Shown here one piece after another: positions 49,400 to 59,315 of a DNA stretch of 64,000 nucleotides (positions are counted from its first letter, which is position 1; each line of letters starts with the position of its first letter). The DNA comes from Candidatus Paracaedibacter symbiosus (GTDB taxonomy: Bacteria > Pseudomonadota > Alphaproteobacteria > Paracaedibacterales > Paracaedibacteraceae): the NCBI RefSeq assembly GCF_000757605.1, contig NZ_JQAK01000001.1, forward strand, positions 1,514,627 through 1,578,626. The letters are read 5' to 3'. Position numbers and translations under genes: made by a program. The notes beneath the pieces were generated by a model. That model made no database searches. It was not told where the DNA came from and saw only the letters and a program-made list of their open reading frames with translations.

Positions 49400-50815
49400 A
49401 TGTCAGAAACAGTATTTGACCTCATTGTTATTGGTGCTGGTCCTGGTGGGTATGTAGCGGCGATTAAGGCGGCACAACTAGGCTTAAAAGTAGCAGTTGT
49501 AGATAAAAAACCACTTCCTGGTGGTACTTGTTTGAACATTGGCTGTATTCCTTCAAAGGCGCTGCTGAATACCTCACATAAGTATGTGGAAGCAAAAGAT
49601 CACTTTGCGGGGCTTGGTATTAAAGTTGGGAACGTTGCCCTTGATCTCCCCACCATGCTTACCAATAAAGATAAAGTAGTGGCCGAACTCACCAAAGGCG
49701 TTGGTTTTCTCTTTAAGAAAAATGGGGTTACCTACATTCAAGGGACAGCAACGTTTCAAAACCCCACGACGCTTCAGGTCAATCTCGCCGCAGGTGAGAC
49801 TGTAACCTACCAGGCAAACAAGATCATTATCGCAACAGGATCCGAACCAGCTTCTATCCCCGGTGTTGACGTGGATGAAACACGCATTGTATCGTCCACG
49901 GGCGCCTTATCTTTATCCCAAGTGCCAAAACACTTGGTGGTGATTGGTGGGGGGTATATCGGACTTGAGCTTGGATCTGTTTGGGCGCGACTTGGAGCTA
50001 AAGTGACTGTAGTGGAGTTTTTTGATCGCATCGTGCCGATGATGGATCATGAAGTAGGTACAGCGCTGCACAAGGCTTTAACCACTCAAGGGATTAGCTT
50101 TAAATTGCAGCATAAGGTGATGAAGATTGACACTAAAGGCAAAGAGCTTGAGCTTCACATTGCCTCTGCAACAGGGGAGAATGCGCCATCAGAGACCATT
50201 CGTTGCGATACTGTATTGGTGGCCACAGGGCGCCGGCCCTACACGCAAAACCTAGGGTTGGACACCATTGGCGTGGCGGTTGACGGTCGTGGCTTCATCC
50301 CAGTGGACCATCACTATCAAACGAGCTGTCCTGGTGTTTATGCTATTGGAGATGTGATTCTCGGCGCCATGTTGGCTCATAAAGCCGAAGAAGAAGGCAT
50401 TGCCGTCGCCGAAATCTTGTGCGGCAAATATGGGCATGTCAATTACGATGTGATTCCGGCGGTAATTTATACCTCCCCGGAAGTAGCAAGTGTGGGGCTA
50501 ACAGAAGAGCAGCTGAAAGCTCATGCTGTGAATTATGCGGTTGGCAAATTCCCCTTCCTTGCTAACTCACGTGCGAAGACGGTGCATGAAACAACCGGGT
50601 TTGCCAAAGTCTTAACCGATAAAGTAACTGACCGTGTGTTGGGCGTACACATTATTGGAGAACAGGCTGGTAATATGATTGCGGAAGCCACCCTTGCCAT
50701 GGAGTTCCACGCATCTGCTGAGGATATTGCGCGTACTTGTCATGCCCATCCGACCTTTTCTGAGGCATTAAAAGAGGCAGCACTTGCGGCTTTCGATAAA
50801 CCGATTAACATGTGA
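49400..50815 (+). CDS. lpd: Dihydrolipoyl dehydrogenase (E3)
   Basis: 471 residues. FAD-binding GAGPGGYVAAIKA, redox disulfide C44/C49 (GGTCLNIGCIPSK), NAD-binding GGGYIGLELGSVW and the C-terminal HAHPTFSEALKEA with the catalytic His-Glu pair. It reoxidises lipoamide for the 2-oxoglutarate and probably the pyruvate dehydrogenase complexes. Last enzyme of the TCA block. Confidence 0.97.
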   Translation: MSETVFDLIVIGAGPGGYVAAIKAAQLGLKVAVVDKKPLPGGTCLNIGCIPSKALLNTSHKYVEAKDHFAGLGIKVGNVALDLPTMLTNKDKVVAELTKGVGFLFKKNGVTYIQGTATFQNPTTLQVNLAAGETVTYQANKIIIATGSEPASIPGVDVDETRIVSSTGALSLSQVPKHLVVIGGGYIGLELGSVWARLGAKVTVVEFFDRIVPMMDHEVGTALHKALTTQGISFKLQHKVMKIDTKGKELELHIASATGENAPSETIRCDTVLVATGRRPYTQNLGLDTIGVAVDGRGFIPVDHHYQTSCPGVYAIGDVILGAMLAHKAEEEGIAVAEILCGKYGHVNYDVIPAVIYTSPEVASVGLTEEQLKAHAVNYAVGKFPFLANSRAKTVHETTGFAKVLTDKVTDRVLGVHIIGEQAGNMIAEATLAMEFHASAEDIARTCHAHPTFSEALKEAALAAFDKPINM

Positions 50816-50854
50816 GAAGGCAGCCTAACCAGTTTTGGATGAGAAAGGAAAGAT

Positions 50855-53320
50855 GTGGCACTTTATTCGGTCATTGCCTCTATTGATTTAAGTGTCTTGT
50901 CATTGTCCCAATTGATTAGTGGATCAATGACCGTTGGAGCTGCCGTTGTGGCAACCCCGCTGATTCGTAAATGGCGACAGCTGCGGCGAGACATTGATCA
51001 GTTGAAAGGGGAGCAAACCACCTTAAAGACCATTCTTGACACGGCAAATGAGGCTCGGTGCTGGTGGCAGGATGAAACGCAAGCGGTAGAAACAACCTAT
51101 GGAATAATCCATCTCTTAGGTCTCAACAGTGACCAGCCCATTTTTTTACAAGATATTATCAACCAATTTGCCTCACAAGACGCCTTTAAACTCAATACGC
51201 TTATTGGAAATCTGAAAAAAAATCACGCTGCTTTTTCTGAGTGTCTGTACCTTATTGACGAGCAAACAATGATTCGCCTTCGGGGAGCAGAATTTGTTGA
51301 AAATGGGACTTGCTTTTGCGTCTTATCATTTACAGATGTGACCTCTGATCAGGCTAAAAGGGAAGAGTTAGAAAAAAAATTAGACCAACTAACTCAAAAT
51401 TTTCAACGCCTTAGCCTGTTGGTCGACATGGTCCCTGTTGCGATTTGGTATCGTGGCAAAGGCAATAAAATTGAGTTTTGTAATCAGGTTTATGCAGGGA
51501 TTCTCGACACAGTTCCGCGAAAGGTGGTTCAAGAGGGGCGTGAACTTATTGAAATAGAGAAAAGTAGTAGCCCTTACCAAATGGCCTTAAAGGCCGGAGT
51601 AACTGGCCAACCACAAGCAAGAAGAGCGCATTTGGTGATTGAAGGGCATCGCCGGATGATTGAAATTACGACAGTACCGCTTGTGGACAAGCATGAAAGT
51701 ATTGGATACGCTCTCGATCTTACGGATATAGAAGAATCAGCTGCCGAACTGGCTAAACACATTGCGGCTCACCAGGAAGTATTGCATCACCTCTCAACAC
51801 CAGTGGCGGTTTATGCGGCAGATACGCGGTTGGAATTTTTTAATCATGCTTATTTAAAGCTCTTCCAGTTTGATGAAAAATGGCTTTATCAAAAGCCCAC
51901 TTATGGTGAGGTACTGCAAGATTTGCGCGAGCGACGCAAATTGCCGGAATATACGGATTTTGCTGTGTTTAAGAACGCACAACTTCAGATGTTCAACACT
52001 TTGATCACCCCTCTACAGGAGATGATGCATCAGCCCGATGGACATGTATTGCGGATTATGACCGTGCCTCATCCTCTTGGTGGTTTGTTGTTTATGTTCG
52101 ATGACGTGACGGATAAGCTGGCGTTGGAACGGCGATATAACACCTTGATTGCGGTACAAAAAGAGACAATCGATAACTTGTATGAAGGGATTATTGTGCT
52201 GGGCAGTGATAATCGTTTGCGACTGTCAAATCAGGCGATTTCCCGGATTTTGGATATTGATCCGATTGAACTTGCTCCTGGCCGTCATGCTGGAGAAATC
52301 CTTTATGTGATTCGCCACAAGTTTGATAGATTTTCAGCGTGGGAGGAGTTTAGGCAGCGCTTGCTTGTTCTCTTTAATGAACGCAAAACCATCACCGATC
52401 GCTTGAGTCTAGCAGATCAAAGCATGTTGCAATATTCCTATGTCCCCTTGCCCGATGGCTCACATTTATTAAGCTTTTTGGATGTGTCGGATCGTTGGCG
52501 GTTTGAACAAGCATTGCATGAGCGTAATGATGCCTTGGAACAGGCCGATCGCCTCAAGTCAGAATTTATTTCCCATGTTTCTTATGAATTAAGGGCGCCG
52601 CTCAATACGATTGCTGGCTTTACTGAAATTCTGATGAATCAATATTTTGGCGCTTTGAATGAACGACAAATCGATTATTGCAATGGGATTAATGATGCTT
52701 CGCAGCGACTCCTCTCTCTCATCAATGATATCATTGATTTTGCCAGTGTTGAGGCGGGACAATTAACGCTGAAGATCCATCCTATTGATTTAAAGAATTT
52801 TTTGTCGAGTTTGATTGTTCTGATCTTTAACCGTTCTAACGATAATGGATTAGAAATTGTCTGTCATAATGATACGGAGATTTCTATTTTTTACGGGGAT
52901 GAACGTCGTCTTAAACAGGCATTATTTAACCTGTTGGTCAATGCGATTAAGTTTACCCCTTCTGGTGGGAGGATTGACTTGATTGCTGAAAAGCATATGG
53001 GAGAAGATGGCGAAGAGATTTGTTTTATTGTCAAGGATACAGGCGTTGGCATCCGAACTGAAGATCAAGGGCGAATTTTTAAATTGTTTGAGACAACCAC
53101 GGCCGGTCGCCAATATAATGGCACAGGCCTAGGTTTACCGTTGGTGAAGAGTTTTATTACTCTCCACGGCGGACGAGTCCAATTATCTTCTGAACCAGGA
53201 CAAGGAACAACTGTTGTTTGCGCGATTCCCTTGATGACACACGCGTCTCCAAGTGAGATCATTAACTCTGCTTTTCCCATTTCAACCGAAATTGAGGTGG
53301 GGGAGATATACACATCATGA
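50855..53320 (+). CDS. divL: DivL-like PAS sensor kinase with Tyr at the phosphoacceptor site
   Basis: 821 residues. An N-terminal hydrophobic segment (~residues 15-40) and a coiled linker come first, then three or four PAS-like regions (about 45-530), a HisKA dimerisation helix and a HATPase domain (~660-800, with [22 protein letters not shown] and [12 protein letters not shown]). The H-box reads [16 protein letters not shown]: Tyr577 occupies the phosphorylated His position, exactly as in Caulobacter DivL, which acts in cell-cycle control through CckA and DivK. The start is GTG with AAAGGA four bases upstream. Role is inferred from that family; order of PAS domains is approximate. Confidence 0.78.
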   Translation: MALYSVIASIDLSVLSLSQLISGSMTVGAAVVATPLIRKWRQLRRDIDQLKGEQTTLKTILDTANEARCWWQDETQAVETTYGIIHLLGLNSDQPIFLQDIINQFASQDAFKLNTLIGNLKKNHAAFSECLYLIDEQTMIRLRGAEFVENGTCFCVLSFTDVTSDQAKREELEKKLDQLTQNFQRLSLLVDMVPVAIWYRGKGNKIEFCNQVYAGILDTVPRKVVQEGRELIEIEKSSSPYQMALKAGVTGQPQARRAHLVIEGHRRMIEITTVPLVDKHESIGYALDLTDIEESAAELAKHIAAHQEVLHHLSTPVAVYAADTRLEFFNHAYLKLFQFDEKWLYQKPTYGEVLQDLRERRKLPEYTDFAVFKNAQLQMFNTLITPLQEMMHQPDGHVLRIMTVPHPLGGLLFMFDDVTDKLALERRYNTLIAVQKETIDNLYEGIIVLGSDNRLRLSNQAISRILDIDPIELAPGRHAGEILYVIRHKFDRFSAWEEFRQRLLVLFNERKTITDRLSLADQSMLQYSYVPLPDGSHLLSFLDVSDRWRFEQALHERNDALEQADRLKSEFISHVSYELRAPLNTIAGFTEILMNQYFGALNERQIDYCNGINDASQRLLSLINDIIDFASVEAGQLTLKIHPIDLKNFLSSLIVLIFNRSNDNGLEIVCHNDTEISIFYGDERRLKQALFNLLVNAIKFTPSGGRIDLIAEKHMGEDGEEICFIVKDTGVGIRTEDQGRIFKLFETTTAGRQYNGTGLGLPLVKSFITLHGGRVQLSSEPGQGTTVVCAIPLMTHASPSEIINSAFPISTEIEVGEIYTS

Positions 53321-53463
53321 GGAGTACATAACGACTCAATCATGGCTGCATCATAAAGGGCACTGCTAAAATTCGCTAGTTGCTGGGAATCGTTAGGGAT
53401 AAAGATAACCCCTTTCTCGTGGGTTTTTTGTTGTTTTTTTCTACTAGGTGCCAATTTCCTCAT
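53321..53463 (-). pseudogene. Truncated paralogue of the orphan gene at 5155
   Basis: A minus-strand frame starting with ATG at 53463, 15 bases after the mrp stop, encodes SQQLANFSSALYDAAMIES. That aligns with NKQLENLSSALYDVAGLEI of the 226-residue protein at 5155 (12 of 19 identical). Beyond 53321 the frame runs antisense into divL and loses all resemblance. So this is the stump of a second family member, cut off at the divL end. Confidence 0.5.
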
Positions 53464-53478
53464 ATGCCATAACTCTCG

Positions 53479-54546
53479 TTAACTAACCTCAAACTGAATG
53501 TGTTTAGAGCTTGTTTGGGATAACTGCTCCAGAACTTTTACGGCAATTTGACGATAAATTTTTGAGCAGAGGTGATCTGGTTCAAAGACGGTGATGGGCT
53601 TTCCTGTATCGGCACCAATGCGGGTATCAATATCGATGGGAATCTCTCCCAAAAAGGGAACGTCTAACGCCTCCGCCGTGAGTTTAGCGCCGGCATGATG
53701 AAAAATATGGCTTTGATGATGACAATTGGGGCACTCAAAAAAGCTCATGTTTTCAATAATCCCTAAAATCGGCACAGCAACACGCTGGAACATCGAAATC
53801 GCCCGTTTAGCATCAATCAAGGCGACATCTTGCGGCGTGGATACAATCACCGCACCAGAGACAGAAACTTGTTGGGTAAGGGTGAGGTGGGCATCACCTG
53901 TGCCGGGGGGCATATCAATCACCAGAATATCCACGTCCCAGTCGGCTTCTTTCAATAATTGAATGAGCGCGCCTTGCACCATGGGGCCGCGCCAAATGAC
54001 AGGGCTGTCTGCTGGAATCATTAACCCAATCGATAATGCTTGAAGGCCATATTGGTTAAGTGGAATCAGTTTTTTTGCTGAGGTGATGCTAGGCTTTTCA
54101 GTTAAATTCAGCATTTGTGGTAGCGAGGGGCCGTAAATATCCGCATCTAAAATACCAACGCGCTTTCCTTGTTGTTGAAGAGCAATGGCAAGATTCAAGG
54201 CAGTTGTTGATTTGCCCACGCCGCCTTTTCCCGACGCGACGCAGATAATGTGTTCAACTTTCTCCAGTGTTAACTTGGTTTTTATCTTGGCGGTTTTTTC
54301 AGCCGTAATCCCACAAAAAATTTGATGTGTCGGAAATGTTTGTTTTAACCAGGACTCAACTTGTGGCAAGAGAGCCTGTACTTTGGTCAATAAAGACGCA
54401 GGCACCTCGAACATCAATTGCACTCTATCTTCTGTTATGGAAGGGACGAGCGCATATTTAAAGAGCGGTTCGTTGGTTTCTGGGATAGAAACCGTGTTTA
54501 AAAAGTCACGAAGCAGATCTTCTCGTATCATCTCTCTTGTCCTCAT
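53479..54546 (-). CDS. mrp: Mrp/ApbC/NBP35-type Fe-S cluster carrier ATPase
   Basis: 355 residues. The N-terminal MIP18-like domain (about 1-85) joins a deviant Walker A ATPase, GKGGVGKSTTALNLAIAL near residue 111, with DADIYGPSLP and IDMPPGTGDAHLTL following. The cluster-binding pair is FECPNCHHQS near residue 275. It carries 4Fe-4S clusters to apoproteins. Divergent from hflK, with a 75-base gap to the longest hflK frame. Confidence 0.92.
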   Translation of the reverse strand: MRTREMIREDLLRDFLNTVSIPETNEPLFKYALVPSITEDRVQLMFEVPASLLTKVQALLPQVESWLKQTFPTHQIFCGITAEKTAKIKTKLTLEKVEHIICVASGKGGVGKSTTALNLAIALQQQGKRVGILDADIYGPSLPQMLNLTEKPSITSAKKLIPLNQYGLQALSIGLMIPADSPVIWRGPMVQGALIQLLKEADWDVDILVIDMPPGTGDAHLTLTQQVSVSGAVIVSTPQDVALIDAKRAISMFQRVAVPILGIIENMSFFECPNCHHQSHIFHHAGAKLTAEALDVPFLGEIPIDIDTRIGADTGKPITVFEPDHLCSKIYRQIAVKVLEQLSQTSSKHIQFEVS

Positions 54547-54611
54547 TGTTCGCGTCGCTGCTTTGTTATATAGTCAAATCAGGGAAAATTAAAATTAAGA
54601 ATTTGGCTGCG

Positions 54612-54642
54612 TATACTTATTATGACCGAAAATACGAATTTC
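54612..54642. repeat. 31-nt segment shared with the 44639 region
   Basis: TATACTTATTATGACCGAAA followed by ATACGAATTTC, 26 of 31 positions equal to 44639-44669. A small GATAATC-AAG-GATTATC hairpin follows at about 54650-54666. If this is a dispersed element, the true hflK start would be the later ATG at 54697. Confidence 0.4.
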
Positions 54643-55839
54643 CATCGAGGGATAATCAAGGATTATCTCTCTAATTTCAAGGCAGCTATCCATAAAATGG
54701 CAGGAGGACCCTGGGGAAAAGGCCCTGGGGATGATGACAGCCAAAAGGACTCTGGTCCTTGGGGGAAGCCTTCCAATCAACAATCCAAAAAACCAATAAA
54801 TATTGATGAGACCATCGATTTATTTCAACGGCGAATCAAAAAAACTTTTGGTCAAGGCGGTGGTGGCAAGGGGAGGCCTGAGTTGTCCTTATCCTTGCTT
54901 AGTTTAGGGATGGTGGCTCTTGCTGTTTTATGGGGCTTGACTGGGTTTTACCGCGTTCAAGAAGGTGAGCTTGCCGTTGTGACTAGGTTTGGGGAGATGG
55001 TTCGCATATCTTCGCCTGGCTTAAGATATCATCTGCCCTCACCTGTTGAAAACGTCATTATTACCAAAGTGGCTGCTGTTAATACCATTAGCGGTGGTCT
55101 GCGCGAAGGGCGTGGCAATGATGCTGAGGCAGAGCAAACTTTGATTTTGACCGGTGATGAAAATATGGTTCACACAGATTACACCGTTTTGTGGAAAATT
55201 AAAGATGTCACTGAATTCTTATTCACAGCACGTAATCCAGAAATCACTATTAAAGTAGCAGCCGAAAGCGTTATTCGTGAAGTGATTGGTCAGACAACAG
55301 CCAAGGCAGCGTTGACAGAAGGACGTGATACGATTGGTACAAAGTCGCAAACATTGTTGCAAAAATTAATGGATCAATACAAAATGGGGATTCAGATCGT
55401 CTCGATCCAGCTGCAAAATGTCGCGCCACCCCGCGACGTGATTGAGTCTTTTAACGGTCTTCAGGCATCACTGACTGACGCCGATCGGATGAGTAATGAG
55501 GCCCAGGGCTATAGCAATGATATTATCCCACGGGCAAGAGGTGAGGCAGAAAAGATCAAGCAGGATGCTAAAGGGTTTCGTGGAACAAAAATTGCTGAAG
55601 CAGAAGGGGAAGCCTCACGATTTGGCCAAGTCTATGAAGCCTATCAAAAGAACCCCCGCATTGCGATTAAGCGATACTACTTAGATGCAATGCAGCAAGT
55701 TTTATCTGAAACTAATAAAATTATTATTGATCCAAAAGTTGGCAATAGTGTTCTTCCTTATTTGCCGTTACGAGAAATGTCAAAGGAGGCAAAAAACGAA
55801 GCTGCCACAACTGCTAAAGAATCAGGAACAAAACAATGA
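54622..55839 (+). CDS. hflK: FtsH protease modulator HflK
   Basis: 405 residues from the first ATG; the ATG at 54697 gives MAGGPWGKGPGDDD, the Gly/Pro/Trp-rich cytoplasmic start typical of HflK, and is probably the real one (380 residues). A single membrane helix (~residue 90-110) is followed by the SPFH/band 7 domain (YRVQEGELAVVTRFG onward) and a coiled C-terminal part. With HflC it forms the large cage around FtsH in the inner membrane. It overlaps hflC by four bases. Confidence 0.92.
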   Translation: MTENTNFHRGIIKDYLSNFKAAIHKMAGGPWGKGPGDDDSQKDSGPWGKPSNQQSKKPINIDETIDLFQRRIKKTFGQGGGGKGRPELSLSLLSLGMVALAVLWGLTGFYRVQEGELAVVTRFGEMVRISSPGLRYHLPSPVENVIITKVAAVNTISGGLREGRGNDAEAEQTLILTGDENMVHTDYTVLWKIKDVTEFLFTARNPEITIKVAAESVIREVIGQTTAKAALTEGRDTIGTKSQTLLQKLMDQYKMGIQIVSIQLQNVAPPRDVIESFNGLQASLTDADRMSNEAQGYSNDIIPRARGEAEKIKQDAKGFRGTKIAEAEGEASRFGQVYEAYQKNPRIAIKRYYLDAMQQVLSETNKIIIDPKVGNSVLPYLPLREMSKEAKNEAATTAKESGTKQ

Positions 55840-56711
55840 AGAAATATTTAGGTTTTAGCCTTGTTACTCTTGGTATATTTGGGATCTTACTCGTTAGTTC
55901 TATTTTTACTGTCGATCAGCGAAGTCAGGTCGTTGTGTTGCAGTTTGGCGAGCTTAAAAGGGTCGTTGATACACCTGGCCTTAAGTTAAAAATACCATTT
56001 ATTGAAGATGTGACATATTACGATAAGCGCGTATTAGATTTTGATTTACCGGCGATTCCCATTACCACCGGTGATCAAAAACGAATTGTGGTTGACACAT
56101 ACACACGTTATCGTATCAACAATCCAGTGGTGTTTTTCCGAACCATCAAACCTGCGGATGAGCAAGGGGCGGCGATGCGATTGGAGGCGCTGATCAGTAG
56201 TACGGTGCGTAATGTTATCGGTAAAATCCCATTGAGGAGCTTGCTGACAGAAGAGCGCGCCAAAACCATGGAGCGAATCCACCAAGAAGTTAAATTACTG
56301 ACGGAACCTTTGGGAATGGATGTTATTGACATCAGAATCATTCGAACGGAACTTCCTATTGAAAACCGTAAAGCTGTTTTTTCGCGTATGAATTCTGAGC
56401 TGGAGCGGATTGCCAAAGAAAATTTGGCGAAAGGCGCAGAGCGAGCACAAACCATTCGTTCTACAGCTGAAAAAGACCGAGCGATTATTTTGGCTGAAGC
56501 ACAAAAAGAGGCACAGAAAATAAAAGGGGAAGGCGAGGCAAAAGCCTTAGAAATTGTTTCTTCGACTCTTGGTAAAGATCCGGATTTTTATACGTTTTAT
56601 CGCTCACTTGAAGCCTATAAGAAGACATTGAAAAGTGACTCGATAATGATTCTATCAACTGAAAGTGAATTGTTTAAGTATTTCAGCAATCCGGAAAAAA
56701 ATGTTCGTTAG
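55836..56711 (+). CDS. hflC: FtsH protease modulator HflC
   Basis: 291 residues: N-terminal membrane helix (LGFSLVTLGIFGILLVSSIF), then the SPFH domain (FTVDQRSQVVVLQFGELKRV) and a long coiled coil rich in Ala, Glu and Lys (ILAEAQKEAQKIKGEGEAKA). ATGA overlap with hflK ensures coupled translation. Partner of HflK in FtsH control. Confidence 0.95.
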   Translation: MKKYLGFSLVTLGIFGILLVSSIFTVDQRSQVVVLQFGELKRVVDTPGLKLKIPFIEDVTYYDKRVLDFDLPAIPITTGDQKRIVVDTYTRYRINNPVVFFRTIKPADEQGAAMRLEALISSTVRNVIGKIPLRSLLTEERAKTMERIHQEVKLLTEPLGMDVIDIRIIRTELPIENRKAVFSRMNSELERIAKENLAKGAERAQTIRSTAEKDRAIILAEAQKEAQKIKGEGEAKALEIVSSTLGKDPDFYTFYRSLEAYKKTLKSDSIMILSTESELFKYFSNPEKNVR

Positions 56712-56721
56712 AGAGTTATGC

Positions 56722-56884
56722 TTAAAATACCTGAAGCAGCCGGTTTTTGGCTTGGTTACCTTTGGGCTCACTTATCAATTGGCGCTCGTTAAAAAGAAGT
56801 GACTCTTTACCATGCGCCACGATAAAAGTGGGCTCAAATCTGCTGGCCATAACCTGGTCTCTTCAAGTATTCTGGATGTATGGA
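56722..56884. repeat. Large (~160 nt) palindromic repeat, family A arms
   Basis: The outer arms AAAATACCTGAAGCAGC and CTCTTCAAGTATTCTGG pair imperfectly and match the other family A copies. The interior adds nested complementary blocks: TTTGGGCTCACTTAT with AAAAGTGGGCTCAAA, and TTGGCGC with TGCGCCA. It fills the hflC-degP gap and could fold into one long hairpin in the message. Confidence 0.6.
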
Positions 56885-56905
56885 AAATAAAAGAGGGGTA
56901 AATAT

Positions 56906-58633
56906 ATGATGAACTGCAAAAAATTAGGGATTTTTCTGGCCTTACAGCTAACAGTTGGTGTGGGACCATTGGTAGCAACCGAGGCGCTGGCTATTTCCTC
57001 AAAGCCTGTAAAGGAAGAAAAGGTAACAGAAGCTGCTAAGGCTAATGATAAGGCAGCACAAGACGCTGATAAAGCTTCTGAATCAAAAACTGATAAGAGC
57101 AAGTCCCTGGCTGAAGTAAAGTCAGACGCGAAGACTGAAATAACAGCTGCGGCAAATCAGCTAAATGCTAAGTTTGATCTGGCTGGAGGGTTCTCCGCTA
57201 TTGCTGAAAAAGTACTTCCAGGAGTGGTGAATGTTTCCACAACGCAAGTGATTGAAGGCCGAGATAAAAGTAATATGCCTCAATTTGCGCCAGGGTCGCC
57301 GTTGGATGAACTTTTCAAAGATTTCTTTGATCAAATGGATAAACCACGCCGCGTTCAATCTCTCGGGTCTGGTTTTGTTATTAAAGTAGCTGTTAAAGAT
57401 GGCGCCACGATTGCTTACGTGGTGACTAACTATCACGTGATTGCCGATGCTAAAAAGATTACCGTGATTACCCATGATAATGTAGAGCTTGAGGCAACGC
57501 TTCAAGGAATAGACGAGCGTACTGATTTAGCTGTCTTGAAAATTAATTTGGATTCTGTTCCCGAGGAAAAGCGTAATATAATCCCTTTAGAGTGGGAAGA
57601 TTCCTCTCAGTCTAAAGTGGGGGATTGGGTCCTTGCTTTTGGGAATCCATTCGGTTTAGGCGGCACTGTAACAGCGGGGATTCTCTCAAATATCTCCCGC
57701 AATATCGATTTAAAACCCGATGCACGCAGCCGCATTAGTGAATATGTTGATAATTTTTTCCAACATGATGCCTCCATCAACAAAGGCAACTCAGGTGGTG
57801 CATTGGTTAATTTGAAGGGTAACGTGATCGGAATTAACACAGCTATTTTCTCCCCTAGTGGTGGTAATGTTGGGATTGGTTTTGCAATTCCAGCGTCTTT
57901 GGCTTCTGAAACTGTTAAGCAGCTCATTGAGTTTGGTCGCACGAAGCGTGGTTGGCTTGGGGTTCGCATTCAGAATGTGTCTGATGACATGGCGGAAAGC
58001 TACGGTCTTGGCAAGGCAAGGGGGGCGATCGTCGCTAGCGTTACCCCTAAGGGACCTGCCGTGGAAGCTGGTATTGAACCAGGAGATATCATCCTTCAAT
58101 TTAATGGTAAAGACATTAATGAGAAGAATAGACTTTCTCGGATTGTGGGTGAAACTGAAGTGGGCAAATCCGTGCCAGTAAAATTGTGGCGTAAAGGTAA
58201 AGAGGTAAATGTTACCGCAAAATTGGGCGAATTTGAAACATCGACAGATAGCTCAACCAGCGAACAAAGCAAAGGGACAAAGTCTCCGTCAACTGAATTG
58301 ACAGAGGTATTGGGACTCAAGCTTTCTAAACTCACTGCCTCGCTTGCACAGCAATTCCAAATTGGCGAAAATGTAGAAGGTATTGTTGTCGTTAATGTTT
58401 CATCTGACAGTGCGGTTGCTTCTTCTGGTCTGCGCCCAGGCGATGTGATCACTGAGGCCAATCAAACGCCAATAAAAAAACCTGAAGACTTCATTAACCA
58501 AATTGAGGAAGCGAAGAAAAATAAGCGCCAAAATATGACTCTGTTAGTGAATCGTCGCAGTGATATGGTGTATATTACCATTAAATTGGAAGACGATCTG
58601 AAAGATAAAACACCAGCAAAGGGTGATAGCTAA
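56906..58633 (+). CDS. degP: DegP/HtrA-type periplasmic serine protease (Do family)
   Basis: 575 residues, longer than the usual 470-510. It has a signal peptide (~1-29, ending ALA), an added Lys/Ala/Glu/Asp-rich linker of about 60 residues, then a trypsin-like protease domain with triad His177 (TNYHVI), Asp207 (RTDLAVLKI) and Ser296 (NKGNSGGALV). Two PDZ domains (~345-430 and ~465-560) follow. Periplasmic protease-chaperone. The hflK-hflC-degP order is common in alphaproteobacteria and places three quality-control proteins together. Confidence 0.93.
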   Translation: MMNCKKLGIFLALQLTVGVGPLVATEALAISSKPVKEEKVTEAAKANDKAAQDADKASESKTDKSKSLAEVKSDAKTEITAAANQLNAKFDLAGGFSAIAEKVLPGVVNVSTTQVIEGRDKSNMPQFAPGSPLDELFKDFFDQMDKPRRVQSLGSGFVIKVAVKDGATIAYVVTNYHVIADAKKITVITHDNVELEATLQGIDERTDLAVLKINLDSVPEEKRNIIPLEWEDSSQSKVGDWVLAFGNPFGLGGTVTAGILSNISRNIDLKPDARSRISEYVDNFFQHDASINKGNSGGALVNLKGNVIGINTAIFSPSGGNVGIGFAIPASLASETVKQLIEFGRTKRGWLGVRIQNVSDDMAESYGLGKARGAIVASVTPKGPAVEAGIEPGDIILQFNGKDINEKNRLSRIVGETEVGKSVPVKLWRKGKEVNVTAKLGEFETSTDSSTSEQSKGTKSPSTELTEVLGLKLSKLTASLAQQFQIGENVEGIVVVNVSSDSAVASSGLRPGDVITEANQTPIKKPEDFINQIEEAKKNKRQNMTLLVNRRSDMVYITIKLEDDLKDKTPAKGDS

Positions 58634-58666
58634 ATTGCCTTATTGTTGATGAGGCTCTTTCTTTAT

Positions 58667-58755
58667 TGTCACTGGGAGCCTTCCCTTAGAGGGGGGGCGA
58701 TCTCTTGCAACTGGAAAGGGAGATTGCTACGGAGTATTTTCTCCTCCCAGTGACA
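58667..58755. repeat. Dispersed repeat family B with exact 12-bp ends
   Basis: TGTCACTGGGAG (58667-58678) and CTCCCAGTGACA (58744-58755) are exact complements; the middle contains GGGAGATTGCTACGGAG. The 89-base element fills the degP-mscS gap and may act as a terminator or as an inserted palindromic element. Confidence 0.65.
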
Positions 58756-58784
58756 GTTTGGAAAAAGAGCAATGAGGATGTAAT

Positions 58785-59315
58785 ATGAATCATTTGATTA
58801 TCAGATATTTAAAGCAAGCTTTCTTGATTCTCATCATCGTGCTCTTGACCGGTAGAATGAGTATTGCGGAAGAGGAGGGAGAAGTAAGCCCAAATTCTCA
58901 GCAACAAATGTCTGAAATCCTTGATGTTTTATCGGGCCTTACGGGGAAAAAAACAGATAATAAAACGACAAAAAATCTAACCCAATCAATTAAAGTTTCA
59001 GATCTCAAAACAGCAATTCAAATTTTGCAAACTAAAAAAGATCGTGATCAGGTGATTAAAGTCTTGTCAGCTCTTGCCTATATCCAGGCTGAAAACGAGA
59101 AGAAACAGTCAATTCCAGGGCAATTTACTGATTTTCTCACTTCCATTATTGATACAACTTCTGAATTTTTATTGGATAGTTTGAGACTTATTGCCAAGGC
59201 ACCAGAAACCTTTACCCAAATTGCGCATAATCTTTCCGAAAAAGAGCAACGCCAAAAATGCATTGAATATTATGCTGACAGTTTTAGTCGCCTTTGCCGT
59301 TGGAGCTGCTGTTGA
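58785..59315 (+). CDS. N-terminal part of a frameshifted MscS channel gene
   Basis: 176 residues: signal peptide (IRYLKQAFLILIIVLLTG then MSIAEEE), followed by a helical periplasmic region (QQMSEILDVLSGLTG onward, SDLKTAIQILQTK). The last 22 codons are out of frame with the channel and end at 59315. Removing one A from the A run at 59237-59241 or at 59254-59258 joins it to the downstream frame, giving a 749-residue protein with the layout of large periplasmic-domain MscS proteins. GAGGA-like sequence lies before the ATG. Confidence 0.65.
   Translation: MNHLIIRYLKQAFLILIIVLLTGRMSIAEEEGEVSPNSQQQMSEILDVLSGLTGKKTDNKTTKNLTQSIKVSDLKTAIQILQTKKDRDQVIKVLSALAYIQAENEKKQSIPGQFTDFLTSIIDTTSEFLLDSLRLIAKAPETFTQIAHNLSEKEQRQKCIEYYADSFSRLCRWSCC

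Noticed and set aside
53065-53320. Continuation of the 132-codon minus frame into divL
   Set aside because: It is antisense to conserved kinase motifs; only the first ~45 codons resemble a protein family.
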